NCBI RefSeq assembly: GCF_029589435.1
Contig: NZ_JARRAG010000001.1
Coordinates: 982,808 to 1,046,807 of the forward strand
DNA length: 64,000 bases
Source of the DNA: Paludisphaera mucosa
Lineage (GTDB): Bacteria; Planctomycetota; Planctomycetia; Isosphaerales; Isosphaeraceae
Direction of reading: 5' to 3'
The translations under genes were made by a program, and so were the position numbers. Under the pieces are notes generated by a model. The model was not told the origin of the DNA and searched no databases. It worked only from the letters and a program-made list of their open reading frames with translations. Of this stretch, positions 26,356 to 34,149 are shown in pieces (position 1 is the first letter of the stretch; each line of letters opens with the position of its first letter).

Positions 26356-27678
26356 ATGCTTGGTTCCGAACGCCGCGTCGTCATCACCGGGATAGGTTTC
26401 GTCACGCCCCTGGGTGACGCTCCGGATCGCATCTGGGAGCGGCTCGCCTCCGGCCAAGGGGCGCTGCGACGCGTGGAGGCTTTCCCCGTCGAGGGCCTGC
26501 CCAACGACATCGTCGCCGAGATCCGCGACTTCGACTTCCTCAAGGGCTACGCCCTGCCGAAATACCGCAACGCACTCCGCAAGAGCCGGAAGTACATGGC
26601 CCGGGACATCCAGCTCGCAGTGGCCGCGGCCCAGCGGGCGATGGATGACGCGGGCCTCGTCGACGGCGGCGTCGAGCCCACGCGGATCGGCATCGACCTG
26701 GGCGCCGGCCTGATCTCGACCGAGCTCGACGAGCTGGCGCCGGCGATCTCGATGGCCTCGGCGAACACCGGCCAGTTCGAGTTCCCGGTCTGGGGCCGTG
26801 AGGCGATCGGGGTCATCGAGCCGATCTGGCTGCTGAAGTATCTTCCCAACATGCTGGCCTGCCACATCTCGATCCTGATGGACTGCCAGGGGCCCAGCAA
26901 CACGATCACCGAGGCCGACGCCTCGTCGAACCTGGCCATCGCCGAGGCCGCGCGGATCATCGCCCGCGGCAAGGCCGACGTCATGATCACCGGCGGGGCC
27001 GACTCGAAAATCCACCCGCTGAGCCTCACCCGGATGGCCCTCTACAACACGATGTCGCGCTGGGAGGGGGAACCATCGGCGGGCCTCCGCCCGTTCGACG
27101 CGCGTCGCGACGGCAGCCTGCCGGGCGAAGGGGCGGGGATCCTGATCCTCGAGGAGCTGGGCCACGCGCTCCGGCGGGGCGTCAAGATCCACGGCGAGAT
27201 CCTGGGTGCGGGCTCGGGCTGCGACGCGGTCCCGAGCGGCGGCCAGGACCCGCAGGGCAGCGGGACCGAGATCGCCGTCAAGGGGGCGCTCCGAGAGGCC
27301 CGCCTGGGCCCCGGCGACGTCGGACACGTCAACGCCCACGGCTCGGGCTCGAAGCTGGGCGACCTCGCGGAGGCGCGGGCCTTCGAGCGCGTCTTCGGAC
27401 GCTCGGGCGTGCCGGTCGTCGGCCTCAAGGGCTTCCTCGGCAACATCGCCTCGGGCGCGGGGGCGGTCGAGCTGATCGCCAGCCTCGTGGGCGTGAATCG
27501 CGGCCTCATCCCGCCGACCTTGAACTGCGACGACCTCGACCCCGGCTGCGGGATCGACGTCGTGGTCGGCGGCCCCCGCGCCACGGATAACCCCGTCTTT
27601 GTGAACACGAACGTCACCATCAACGGCCAGGCTTCCGCGGTCGTGGTCAAGGGCGGGCCCGTCGATCCCGCAGGCTGA
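26356..27678 (+). CDS. Ketosynthase-fold protein lacking catalytic Cys (KS-beta/CLF-like)
   Basis: The 440-residue thiolase-fold protein begins ERRVVITGIGFVTPLGD, like FabF. The nucleophile motif (normally TACSS) reads EADASS, placing Ala189 where Cys should be. The first His is kept (H328 in VNAHGSGSKLGD), but the second (normally KSMTGH) is Asn363 in KGFLGNIASGAG. It cannot be a normal condensing enzyme. By analogy with chain length factors of type II PKS and aryl-polyene systems it may pair with the intact ketosynthase encoded 73 bases downstream. GTG 26272 would add 28 nonconserved residues. Confidence 0.85.
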   Translation: MLGSERRVVITGIGFVTPLGDAPDRIWERLASGQGALRRVEAFPVEGLPNDIVAEIRDFDFLKGYALPKYRNALRKSRKYMARDIQLAVAAAQRAMDDAGLVDGGVEPTRIGIDLGAGLISTELDELAPAISMASANTGQFEFPVWGREAIGVIEPIWLLKYLPNMLACHISILMDCQGPSNTITEADASSNLAIAEAARIIARGKADVMITGGADSKIHPLSLTRMALYNTMSRWEGEPSAGLRPFDARRDGSLPGEGAGILILEELGHALRRGVKIHGEILGAGSGCDAVPSGGQDPQGSGTEIAVKGALREARLGPGDVGHVNAHGSGSKLGDLAEARAFERVFGRSGVPVVGLKGFLGNIASGAGAVELIASLVGVNRGLIPPTLNCDDLDPGCGIDVVVGGPRATDNPVFVNTNVTINGQASAVVVKGGPVDPAG

Positions 27679-27751
27679 GCGCGTCGCGCCTCGTCGTCCG
27701 ATGGCTCTTCATTACATCCAAAGGTCGGGCGTAGGCCCGGAAAGTTGCTCC

Positions 27752-29038
27752 ATGCGGCGGGTCGTCGTCACAGGAATGGGAATGGTCACCCCGGTGGGCG
27801 GGGACGTCGAGTCGACGTGGTCCGCGCTGCTGGCCGGCAAGAGCGGCGTGGGCGCGATCTCGCTCTTCGACGCGCACACCTTCCCCACCCGGATCGCCGC
27901 CGAGGTCAAGGGCTTCGACCTCTCGTCCTACATCGACGACGCCGACCGCTGGACCGAGCATTCCCGCAACACCCGCTTCGCCCTGGCCGCCGGCAAGATG
28001 GCGATGGACGATTCGGGCCTTTCGACCCACGACGGCCCGTTCGACCGCTCGCGGTTCGGCGTCTATCTCGGCGCCGGCGAGGGCCAGCAGGACTTCGTCC
28101 GGTTCGTGAAGCTGGTCTACAAGACCGGGAAGTCGGGCAAGGTCGCCACGAACGAATTCACCAAGCACGGCGCCCAGGACCTGCACGTCGTCCACGAATC
28201 CGAGCAGGAGCCGGGGACGCCCGCCGCCCACCTTGCGGCCCGGTTCGGGGCCAAGGGGCCGAACTCGAACTGCCTCACGGCCTGCGCCGCCAGCTCGCAG
28301 GCGATCGGCGAGGCCTACGAGATGATCCGCCACGACTGCGCCGACGTCATGCTCTCGGGCGGCACGCACAGCATGATCCACCCGTTCGGCGTTACGGGGT
28401 TCATCCTGCTGACGGCCCTGTCGACCCGCAACGACGAGCCCGCGAAGGCCAGCCGCCCGTTCGACCGCGACCGCGACGGCTTCATCATCGGCGAAGGGGC
28501 GGGCATGCTCGTCCTGGAGGAGCTGGAGCACGCCAAGGCTCGCGGCGCCAAGATCTACGGCGAGATCGTCGGCTACGGCTCGACGGCCGACGCCTTTCGC
28601 ATCACCGACAGCCACGAGGAAGGCCGGGGCGCGATCGCCTGCCTCCGCGAGGCCCTCGAGGGCGCGGGGATCGAGCCCGAGGCGATCGACTACATCAACG
28701 CCCACGGCACCAGCACGTCGGTCAACGACTCGGTCGAGACCCTGGCGATCAAGAAGACGTTCGGCGACGCCGCGTACACCGTGCCGATCTCCAGCACCAA
28801 GAGCATGATGGGGCACCTGATCGCCGCCGCCGGCAGCGTCGAGGCGATCGTCTGCCTGCTGACCATCCGCGACGGCCTGCTGCCGCCGACGATCAACCTG
28901 GACAACCCGGATCCCGAGTGCGACCTCGATTACATCCCCCACGAGGCGCGGAAGAAGCGGGTCGACGTGGCGCTCTCCAACAGCTTCGGCTTCGGCGGGC
29001 AGAACATCACCTTGATCTTGAAACGCTACACCGACTGA
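27752..29038 (+). CDS. Beta-ketoacyl-ACP synthase II-type ketosynthase (KS-alpha)
   Basis: The 428-residue enzyme has the complete Cys-His-His triad: Cys178 in LTACAASSQ, His318 in INAHGTSTS and His355 in KSMMGHLIAAAG, as in FabF. It would condense malonyl-ACP with acyl chains on the nearby ACP. The N-terminus MRRVVVTGMGMVTPVGG supports ATG 27752. It follows the degenerate ketosynthase gene closely, as KS-alpha/KS-beta genes do. An insertion-like stretch around HGAQDLHVVHESEQEPG distinguishes it from housekeeping FabF. Confidence 0.92.
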   Translation: MRRVVVTGMGMVTPVGGDVESTWSALLAGKSGVGAISLFDAHTFPTRIAAEVKGFDLSSYIDDADRWTEHSRNTRFALAAGKMAMDDSGLSTHDGPFDRSRFGVYLGAGEGQQDFVRFVKLVYKTGKSGKVATNEFTKHGAQDLHVVHESEQEPGTPAAHLAARFGAKGPNSNCLTACAASSQAIGEAYEMIRHDCADVMLSGGTHSMIHPFGVTGFILLTALSTRNDEPAKASRPFDRDRDGFIIGEGAGMLVLEELEHAKARGAKIYGEIVGYGSTADAFRITDSHEEGRGAIACLREALEGAGIEPEAIDYINAHGTSTSVNDSVETLAIKKTFGDAAYTVPISSTKSMMGHLIAAAGSVEAIVCLLTIRDGLLPPTINLDNPDPECDLDYIPHEARKKRVDVALSNSFGFGGQNITLILKRYTD

Positions 29039-29138
29039 CCGAAGTTCCGCCGCCGTTCGATCCGTCGTCGACCCCCGCGCCCCGCGGGGCCGACGGCCGG
29101 CCGCGATCGGCCCGGGCGATTCCAACGGGAGTGCATCC

Positions 29139-30230
29139 GTGGTCGGCCTCTCTACGCTGCTCATCGCCCTCGCGGTCCTCGCGACGATCCCCGTCGTCGC
29201 GCTCGGCGGCTTCCTCGTCGCCACGATCTGGCTGTACTGCCCGGTGATCCGACGGATCTTCGAAGATCGTCCGGTCTTCCAGCCGCTGAAGGTCAAGCCG
29301 GACGACCTCGGCGAACCGGCCGCGTTCGCCTCGTCCGACGGCCTGACGCTCAGGGGAAGCTATTTCAAGGCCCGCACCGACGCACGCGTCGGGGTGCTCG
29401 TCTTCTGCCACGAGTTCCTCAGCGACCGCTGGAGCTACGCGCCTTATCTCGACCACTTGCGGGATCGCGGCTTCGACGTCTTCAGCTTCGATTTCCGGAG
29501 CCATGGCGCGAGCGCCGTCGACCCGGCCTACGAGCCCTTGCAGTACGCGTCCAACCACGAGGTCGACGACCTCCGGAGCGCGCTGGCGTATCTTCGGTCG
29601 CGTCCCGACCGCGACCTCTCCGGCTACGGCCTCTTCGGCGTGAGCCGAGGCGGCGGCGCGGCCCTCCTGGTCGCCGCCGACGAGCCCGACGTCTGGGGCG
29701 TCGTGACCGACGGGGCCTTCCCCACCCGCGGCACGATGACCTCCTACATCGTCCGCTGGGCGGAGATCTACGTCCGCTGCCGCTGGTTCCTCGCCCTCGT
29801 GCCCCGGTTCATCTTCGCCACCCTGGGCGACGTGGCCCGCGCCGGCACCGAACGGACCCGGAACTGTCATTACCCCAGCGTCGAACGGGCCGTCGCGCGG
29901 CTCACGCCCCGACCCTGGCTCCAGATCCACGGCCAGCGCGACGTCTACATCGGGACCGACATCGCCCACGAGTTTTTCGCCCGGGCCCGCGAGCCCAAAG
30001 AACAGTGGATGGTGGCCGACGCCAAGCACAATCGCTGCCGCGAATCGGCCCCCGAGGCCTACGCTTGGCGACTCGGCGCCTACGTCGACCGCCATGCGCC
30101 CCGACGCCCCCTGGCCGAGTTCGAGAACGAACTCGTCGAGGCGGACTTCTCCGCGTTCGCCGCCGCGGCGACCGCCCGCGTCGAGGCTCCAGGGCACATC
30201 CCGAACGTCGCTTCATCCGTCACCGGCTGA
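29139..30230 (+). CDS. Membrane-anchored alpha/beta hydrolase
   Basis: The 363-residue protein starts with a transmembrane segment (LSTLLIALAVLATIPVVALG). The hydrolase core shows the nucleophile elbow FGVSRGGGAALL, an Asp in QIHGQRDVYIG and the His in VADAKHNRC. The lid helices lie around SYIVRWAEIYVRCRW. It could release or transfer acyl chains made by the preceding genes, which is an inference from position. GTG 29139 is the start used. GH3 begins 29 bases after its stop. Confidence 0.82.
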   Translation: MVGLSTLLIALAVLATIPVVALGGFLVATIWLYCPVIRRIFEDRPVFQPLKVKPDDLGEPAAFASSDGLTLRGSYFKARTDARVGVLVFCHEFLSDRWSYAPYLDHLRDRGFDVFSFDFRSHGASAVDPAYEPLQYASNHEVDDLRSALAYLRSRPDRDLSGYGLFGVSRGGGAALLVAADEPDVWGVVTDGAFPTRGTMTSYIVRWAEIYVRCRWFLALVPRFIFATLGDVARAGTERTRNCHYPSVERAVARLTPRPWLQIHGQRDVYIGTDIAHEFFARAREPKEQWMVADAKHNRCRESAPEAYAWRLGAYVDRHAPRRPLAEFENELVEADFSAFAAAATARVEAPGHIPNVASSVTG

Positions 30231-30259
30231 TCCCTTCCCAATCCGGGGCGCCGACTCCC

Positions 30260-31954
30260 ATGCTCAGATTCATCAAGCGGCTCGTCGGCCGCCCGATCGC
30301 GAACCGCGCCCGCCGATTGGCGGTCGAGTTCCATCAGCAGACTAAGCGGGCCGGCGCGTTCCAGCGCGAGCTGCTCCTCTCCCGGATCGCCCGCAACGCC
30401 GACAGCGCCTTCGGACGCGACCACCATTTCGGCGAGATCCACAGCCCCGAAGACTTCCGCCGCCAGGTGCCGATCGCCGACTACACCCGCCACGAGCCCT
30501 ACATCGACCGCGTCCGCAACGGCGACGTCTCGGCCCTCTTCGGCCCGGGGACGGAAGTCCTCATGTTCGCCATGACGTCGGGCACGACCAACCGGCCCAA
30601 GACCATCCCCGTGACCCGAGAGGCCCTCAACAACTACCGCGAGGGCTGGCTCATCTGGGGTATACAGGCGTTCGACGCCCACCCCGACATCATCGAGAAC
30701 GGCCTCCGCCCGATCCTCCAGATCGCCAGCGACTGGCGCGAGAGCTATACGCCCGCCGGGATCCCCTGCGGGGCCATCACCGGCCTCACGGCGTCGATGC
30801 AGTCGCGGATGATCCGGACCACCTACTGCATGCCGCCGTCGGGTTCGCGCATCAAGGACGTCGAGTCGAAGTATTACGTCGCCCTCCGCTACTCGATCTA
30901 CAAGAACCTCGGCACCATCATCGCGGCCAACCCCAGCACGATCCTCAACATGGTCCGCCTCGGCGACCGCGAGCGCGAGACCTTGATCCGCGACCTTCAT
31001 GACGGCACCCTCGCCACCCGCTGGTCGATCCCCGACGACGTCCGCAGGGAGCTTCGATTCCGGACCCGCATCCGCCGCAAGGACGCCGCGCGTCGCCTGG
31101 AGCAGATCGTCTCCGAGACCGGCCGGCTGCTCCCGAAAGACTACTGGCCCAACCTGGAGTTCCTCTCCAACTGGATGGGCGGGACGATGCGGGCCTACCT
31201 CCGAGGCTACCCCGAGTTCTTCGGCGAGAAGCCCGTCCGCGACGTCGGCCTGATCGCTTCCGAGGGCCGGATGACGATCCCGATCGAGGACAACACCCCG
31301 GCCGGGGTCCTCGACATACGCCACCACTACTTCGAGTTCATCCCCGAGGAGGACGCCGACAAGCCCGATCCCCAGACCGTCGAGGCGGTCGACCTGGTGG
31401 AGGGGAAGAACTACTTCGTCCTCCTGACGACGGCGGGGGGATTGTACCGCTACAACATCTTCGACCTGGTGCGCTGCGTGGGGTTCCACGGCGAAGCCCC
31501 GATCGTGGAGTTCCTCAACAAGGGGGCCCATTTCTCCAGCCTGACGGGGGAGAAGCTCTCGGAACACCAGGTGATCACGGCCGTCGAGTCGGCCCAGCGG
31601 AGCGTCGGGCTTCGCCTGCGCTCCTACTTGCTCCTGCCGATCTGGGGCGATCCGCCTTCGTACGGGATCCTCGTCGAGGCCTCGGACCTGCCGGAGGGCG
31701 AGGCCGCCGATCGGTTCACGGCCGAGGTGGAGGAGCAACTCCGGACGCTCAACGTCGAGTACGCCGCCAAGCGCGACAGCCTCCGCCTCGGCCCCGTCCG
31801 CACGATCCGCATCCGGGACGGGGCGTGGGGCGAATTCCAGAAACGCCGCCTCGCCCGCAGCGGCGGGACCGTCGAACAGTATAAGCAACCGCACCTGATC
31901 CCCGACGTCGAGGCGATCCACGCCTTTCCGACGGTCGCGACGATCGGTTCCTGA
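30260..31954 (+). CDS. GH3-family acyl-adenylating enzyme
   Basis: The 564-residue protein matches the GH3 (auxin-responsive promoter) acyl-adenylase family: MTSGTTNRPKTIPVT (ATP-binding P-loop-like motif), GLIASEGRMTIPIED and TAGGLYRYNIFDLVRCVG, with the C-terminal YRSYLLLPIW-like region. Plant GH3 enzymes join acyl groups to amino acids through an acyl-AMP. Bacterial substrates are largely unknown. It closes the seven-gene locus and could activate or conjugate the finished acyl chain. ATG 30260 follows a closely spaced gene. Confidence 0.87.
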   Translation: MLRFIKRLVGRPIANRARRLAVEFHQQTKRAGAFQRELLLSRIARNADSAFGRDHHFGEIHSPEDFRRQVPIADYTRHEPYIDRVRNGDVSALFGPGTEVLMFAMTSGTTNRPKTIPVTREALNNYREGWLIWGIQAFDAHPDIIENGLRPILQIASDWRESYTPAGIPCGAITGLTASMQSRMIRTTYCMPPSGSRIKDVESKYYVALRYSIYKNLGTIIAANPSTILNMVRLGDRERETLIRDLHDGTLATRWSIPDDVRRELRFRTRIRRKDAARRLEQIVSETGRLLPKDYWPNLEFLSNWMGGTMRAYLRGYPEFFGEKPVRDVGLIASEGRMTIPIEDNTPAGVLDIRHHYFEFIPEEDADKPDPQTVEAVDLVEGKNYFVLLTTAGGLYRYNIFDLVRCVGFHGEAPIVEFLNKGAHFSSLTGEKLSEHQVITAVESAQRSVGLRLRSYLLLPIWGDPPSYGILVEASDLPEGEAADRFTAEVEEQLRTLNVEYAAKRDSLRLGPVRTIRIRDGAWGEFQKRRLARSGGTVEQYKQPHLIPDVEAIHAFPTVATIGS

Positions 31955-32125
31955 GCAGGGCGGGCAGGCGGGGCGGCGTGCGGCGCCGTCGCGGGCGGCG
32001 GTTCGACTTGCCCGGATCCGCCGGATCTGGTAAGCGTACGCGTCTTCTGAATCGAGGCCAGGGCTTTACGGCCGCCGTCCGGACGATCCGTCCGACGGAT
32101 TCCCCATCGAGGGGGAGCGAAGCTC

Positions 32126-33526
32126 ATGAATCCGGCGAACGAGGCCGCGGAGAAGATCGGGTCCGCGCGGCGAAGCATGCTTTTGCTCGCCGCCGCGGTC
32201 GGCGTCTGCGCGGAAGTCGGCTGCGCGACCGGGGGACAGGCCTGGCGAGCCGGCGCGGGGGCGATGTCGGGCATGCTCTGGTCGCGTGGTCGCGCCGAGC
32301 CCGGCTACGACCTTTACGCCCAGAACATGGCTGGATCGAAGGGGGTCAAGGCCGCCGAGGCGGCGACCGTCGCCGACCGGGACGTCAGGCCATCGGACGA
32401 GACGGGGACCGGGGCGGCTTTGGTCGCACGCGATCGCGTGCAACCGGCGGACGTGGCCGCCGAGCCGCGTCCGCAGCCCCGATCGACCTCCGATGCGAGC
32501 GTCCGCGTCACCCTGGGTCGGCCCGAGAGCCTGCCGGTCCTGAAGAATCCCGACGGCGAGCCCGGCCCCCTGGTCGCCTCCGCCGCCCCTGAGGCCAATT
32601 CGGCCCATGTCGCGGTGACGTCGCCGGCCCCGGCCGAATCCGCGGCTCCGATCGAACTCGCCGCCGCGCCGGAGCGGCCTCCCGTGGAGGCTCAACCCGA
32701 GCCCAGCCCAGCCCCCGCCCCGGAGGCGCCGAACGCCGAGGCCGCCGAGGTCGCCCAGGCCGAACCCGCCGACGAGCCAGCGGCGAAAACGCGCGGAGTG
32801 ACGCTCAAGTCCCTGCTGGACGACGCTCGCGGCCGGCTCGAGTCCATGAACACCTACCAGGTGGGGATCACCCGCATCGAACGGGTCGGGAACCAGGTCT
32901 TGCCCGAGGAGAAGGCGCTCCTCAGCATCAGGCGCAACCCGAAGGCGGTCCGGCTCGAATGGCCCGAGGGGCCCAACAAGGGTCGCGAGGTCATCTATTC
33001 GGCGGCGATCAACGACCGGGTCATGCACGTCAACATCGCGAACTCGGCCATACCGATCCCCCGCATGAGCATCCCCGTCGACAGCCCGCTCGCCCTGCGA
33101 AACAGCCGCCACGCGATCACCGAGGCCGGTTTCGACACGATCTTCAACAACCTCTCCAGCCAGGTCGACGCCCAGGGGCGTCCCACGGGAGCCGAGGGGA
33201 GGCTCACCTACAAGGGCCTCCAGCAGGCCGAGGGGATGGATCGGCCCTGTCACCTGGTCCAGCGCATCACCCCCACCCGAGAAGTCTGGCGCGTCTATCT
33301 GGACCCCGACACCCTGATGCCCGTGGCCGTGACCGCCCGTCAGGCCGACGGGGGGCTCCTTGAGTCCTATCGGTACGAGGGCCTCAAGGCCGACCCGACC
33401 GAACTCGCCGCGGTCGAGGCCTTCGATCCCGACAAGCGCTGGGGCGAGGCCAAGGGGCTGTTCTCCCGAATCGCCAAGGCCGCCGGTGCCGCGGCGACGC
33501 AGCCGGCGTCGACGACCACGCGTTGA
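32126..33526 (+). CDS. DUF1571-like protein with lipoprotein-type start
   Basis: The 466-residue protein starts with a hydrophobic segment (SMLLLAAAVGVCAEVGCATGG) whose end resembles a lipobox. A Pro/Ala/Glu-rich linker follows to about residue 235, then a folded domain (LKSLLDDARGRLESMNTYQV onward) that resembles the planctomycete DUF1571 domain, with SIRRNPKAVRLEWPEGPNKG and HAITEAGFDTIFNNL. The domain is of unknown function, with a LolA-like or outer-membrane role possible. GGGGGAGCGAAG precedes the ATG. It is not part of the lipid locus by annotation, only by adjacency. Confidence 0.75.
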   Translation: MNPANEAAEKIGSARRSMLLLAAAVGVCAEVGCATGGQAWRAGAGAMSGMLWSRGRAEPGYDLYAQNMAGSKGVKAAEAATVADRDVRPSDETGTGAALVARDRVQPADVAAEPRPQPRSTSDASVRVTLGRPESLPVLKNPDGEPGPLVASAAPEANSAHVAVTSPAPAESAAPIELAAAPERPPVEAQPEPSPAPAPEAPNAEAAEVAQAEPADEPAAKTRGVTLKSLLDDARGRLESMNTYQVGITRIERVGNQVLPEEKALLSIRRNPKAVRLEWPEGPNKGREVIYSAAINDRVMHVNIANSAIPIPRMSIPVDSPLALRNSRHAITEAGFDTIFNNLSSQVDAQGRPTGAEGRLTYKGLQQAEGMDRPCHLVQRITPTREVWRVYLDPDTLMPVAVTARQADGGLLESYRYEGLKADPTELAAVEAFDPDKRWGEAKGLFSRIAKAAGAAATQPASTTTR

Positions 33527-33729
33527 CTGCCAAATCGGCCGGCATGGTGTCTCGAGAATCCACCGGGCTGGAATCCGGTTCCGAGAATCTCGATTTTCTA
33601 AGATTAAACCGCGACGAACTTTGCATCGATCGGGTATGGTAATGAGGGAGAATCGGGATCAGTTGGCCTGCCGCTTGCTGTCGACCCTTGTGATCGAATC
33701 CTCGGAGCGGATCAAAGTGGATCGAGACT

Positions 33730-34128
33730 ATGCCGTCACCAGCAGTTCAGGATTATTCGATCCTCATCACGGACGATGACGCGGGTGTTCGCGAGACCCT
33801 CCGCGACATCTTCGTTCCGCACGGCTATCGGACCTACCTCGCCGAGAGCGGCGAGGAAGCCATCGACATCGTCAGCACCCATCACGTGCACATCGCCCTG
33901 CTCGATATGCACCTGCCACGGCTCTCCGGGCTGGAGACCCTGGCGGTCTTCCGCCAGATGCGCGGGGCTCTGCCGGCGATCCTGATCTCGGGCGCCTGCG
34001 ACGAGAACCTGATGCGTCGCGCCCTCTCCGAGCATGCCTTCTGCGTCCTGGAGAAGCCCGTGAGCCGTCACGTGGTCGTCCACGTGGTCCACCGAGTCAT
34101 CCAGAAGTTCTACCAGCAGGTGAGCTGA
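33730..34128 (+). CDS. Stand-alone receiver domain response regulator
   Basis: The 132-residue protein is a single receiver domain. Acidic residues DDD (15-17), the phosphoacceptor Asp58 in ALLDMHLPRLSG, the Ser of LISGAC and the Lys of LEKPVS are all present. There is no output domain, so it would act through protein contacts, like CheY or Spo0F. No histidine kinase is adjacent. The 203-base region upstream is relatively AT-rich at about 33590-33610. The ATG at 33730 has only a weak ribosome site (GGATCGAG). Confidence 0.88.
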   Translation: MPSPAVQDYSILITDDDAGVRETLRDIFVPHGYRTYLAESGEEAIDIVSTHHVHIALLDMHLPRLSGLETLAVFRQMRGALPAILISGACDENLMRRALSEHAFCVLEKPVSRHVVVHVVHRVIQKFYQQVS

Positions 34129-34149
34129 TCGAGGGCTGCCGGACGGCCC

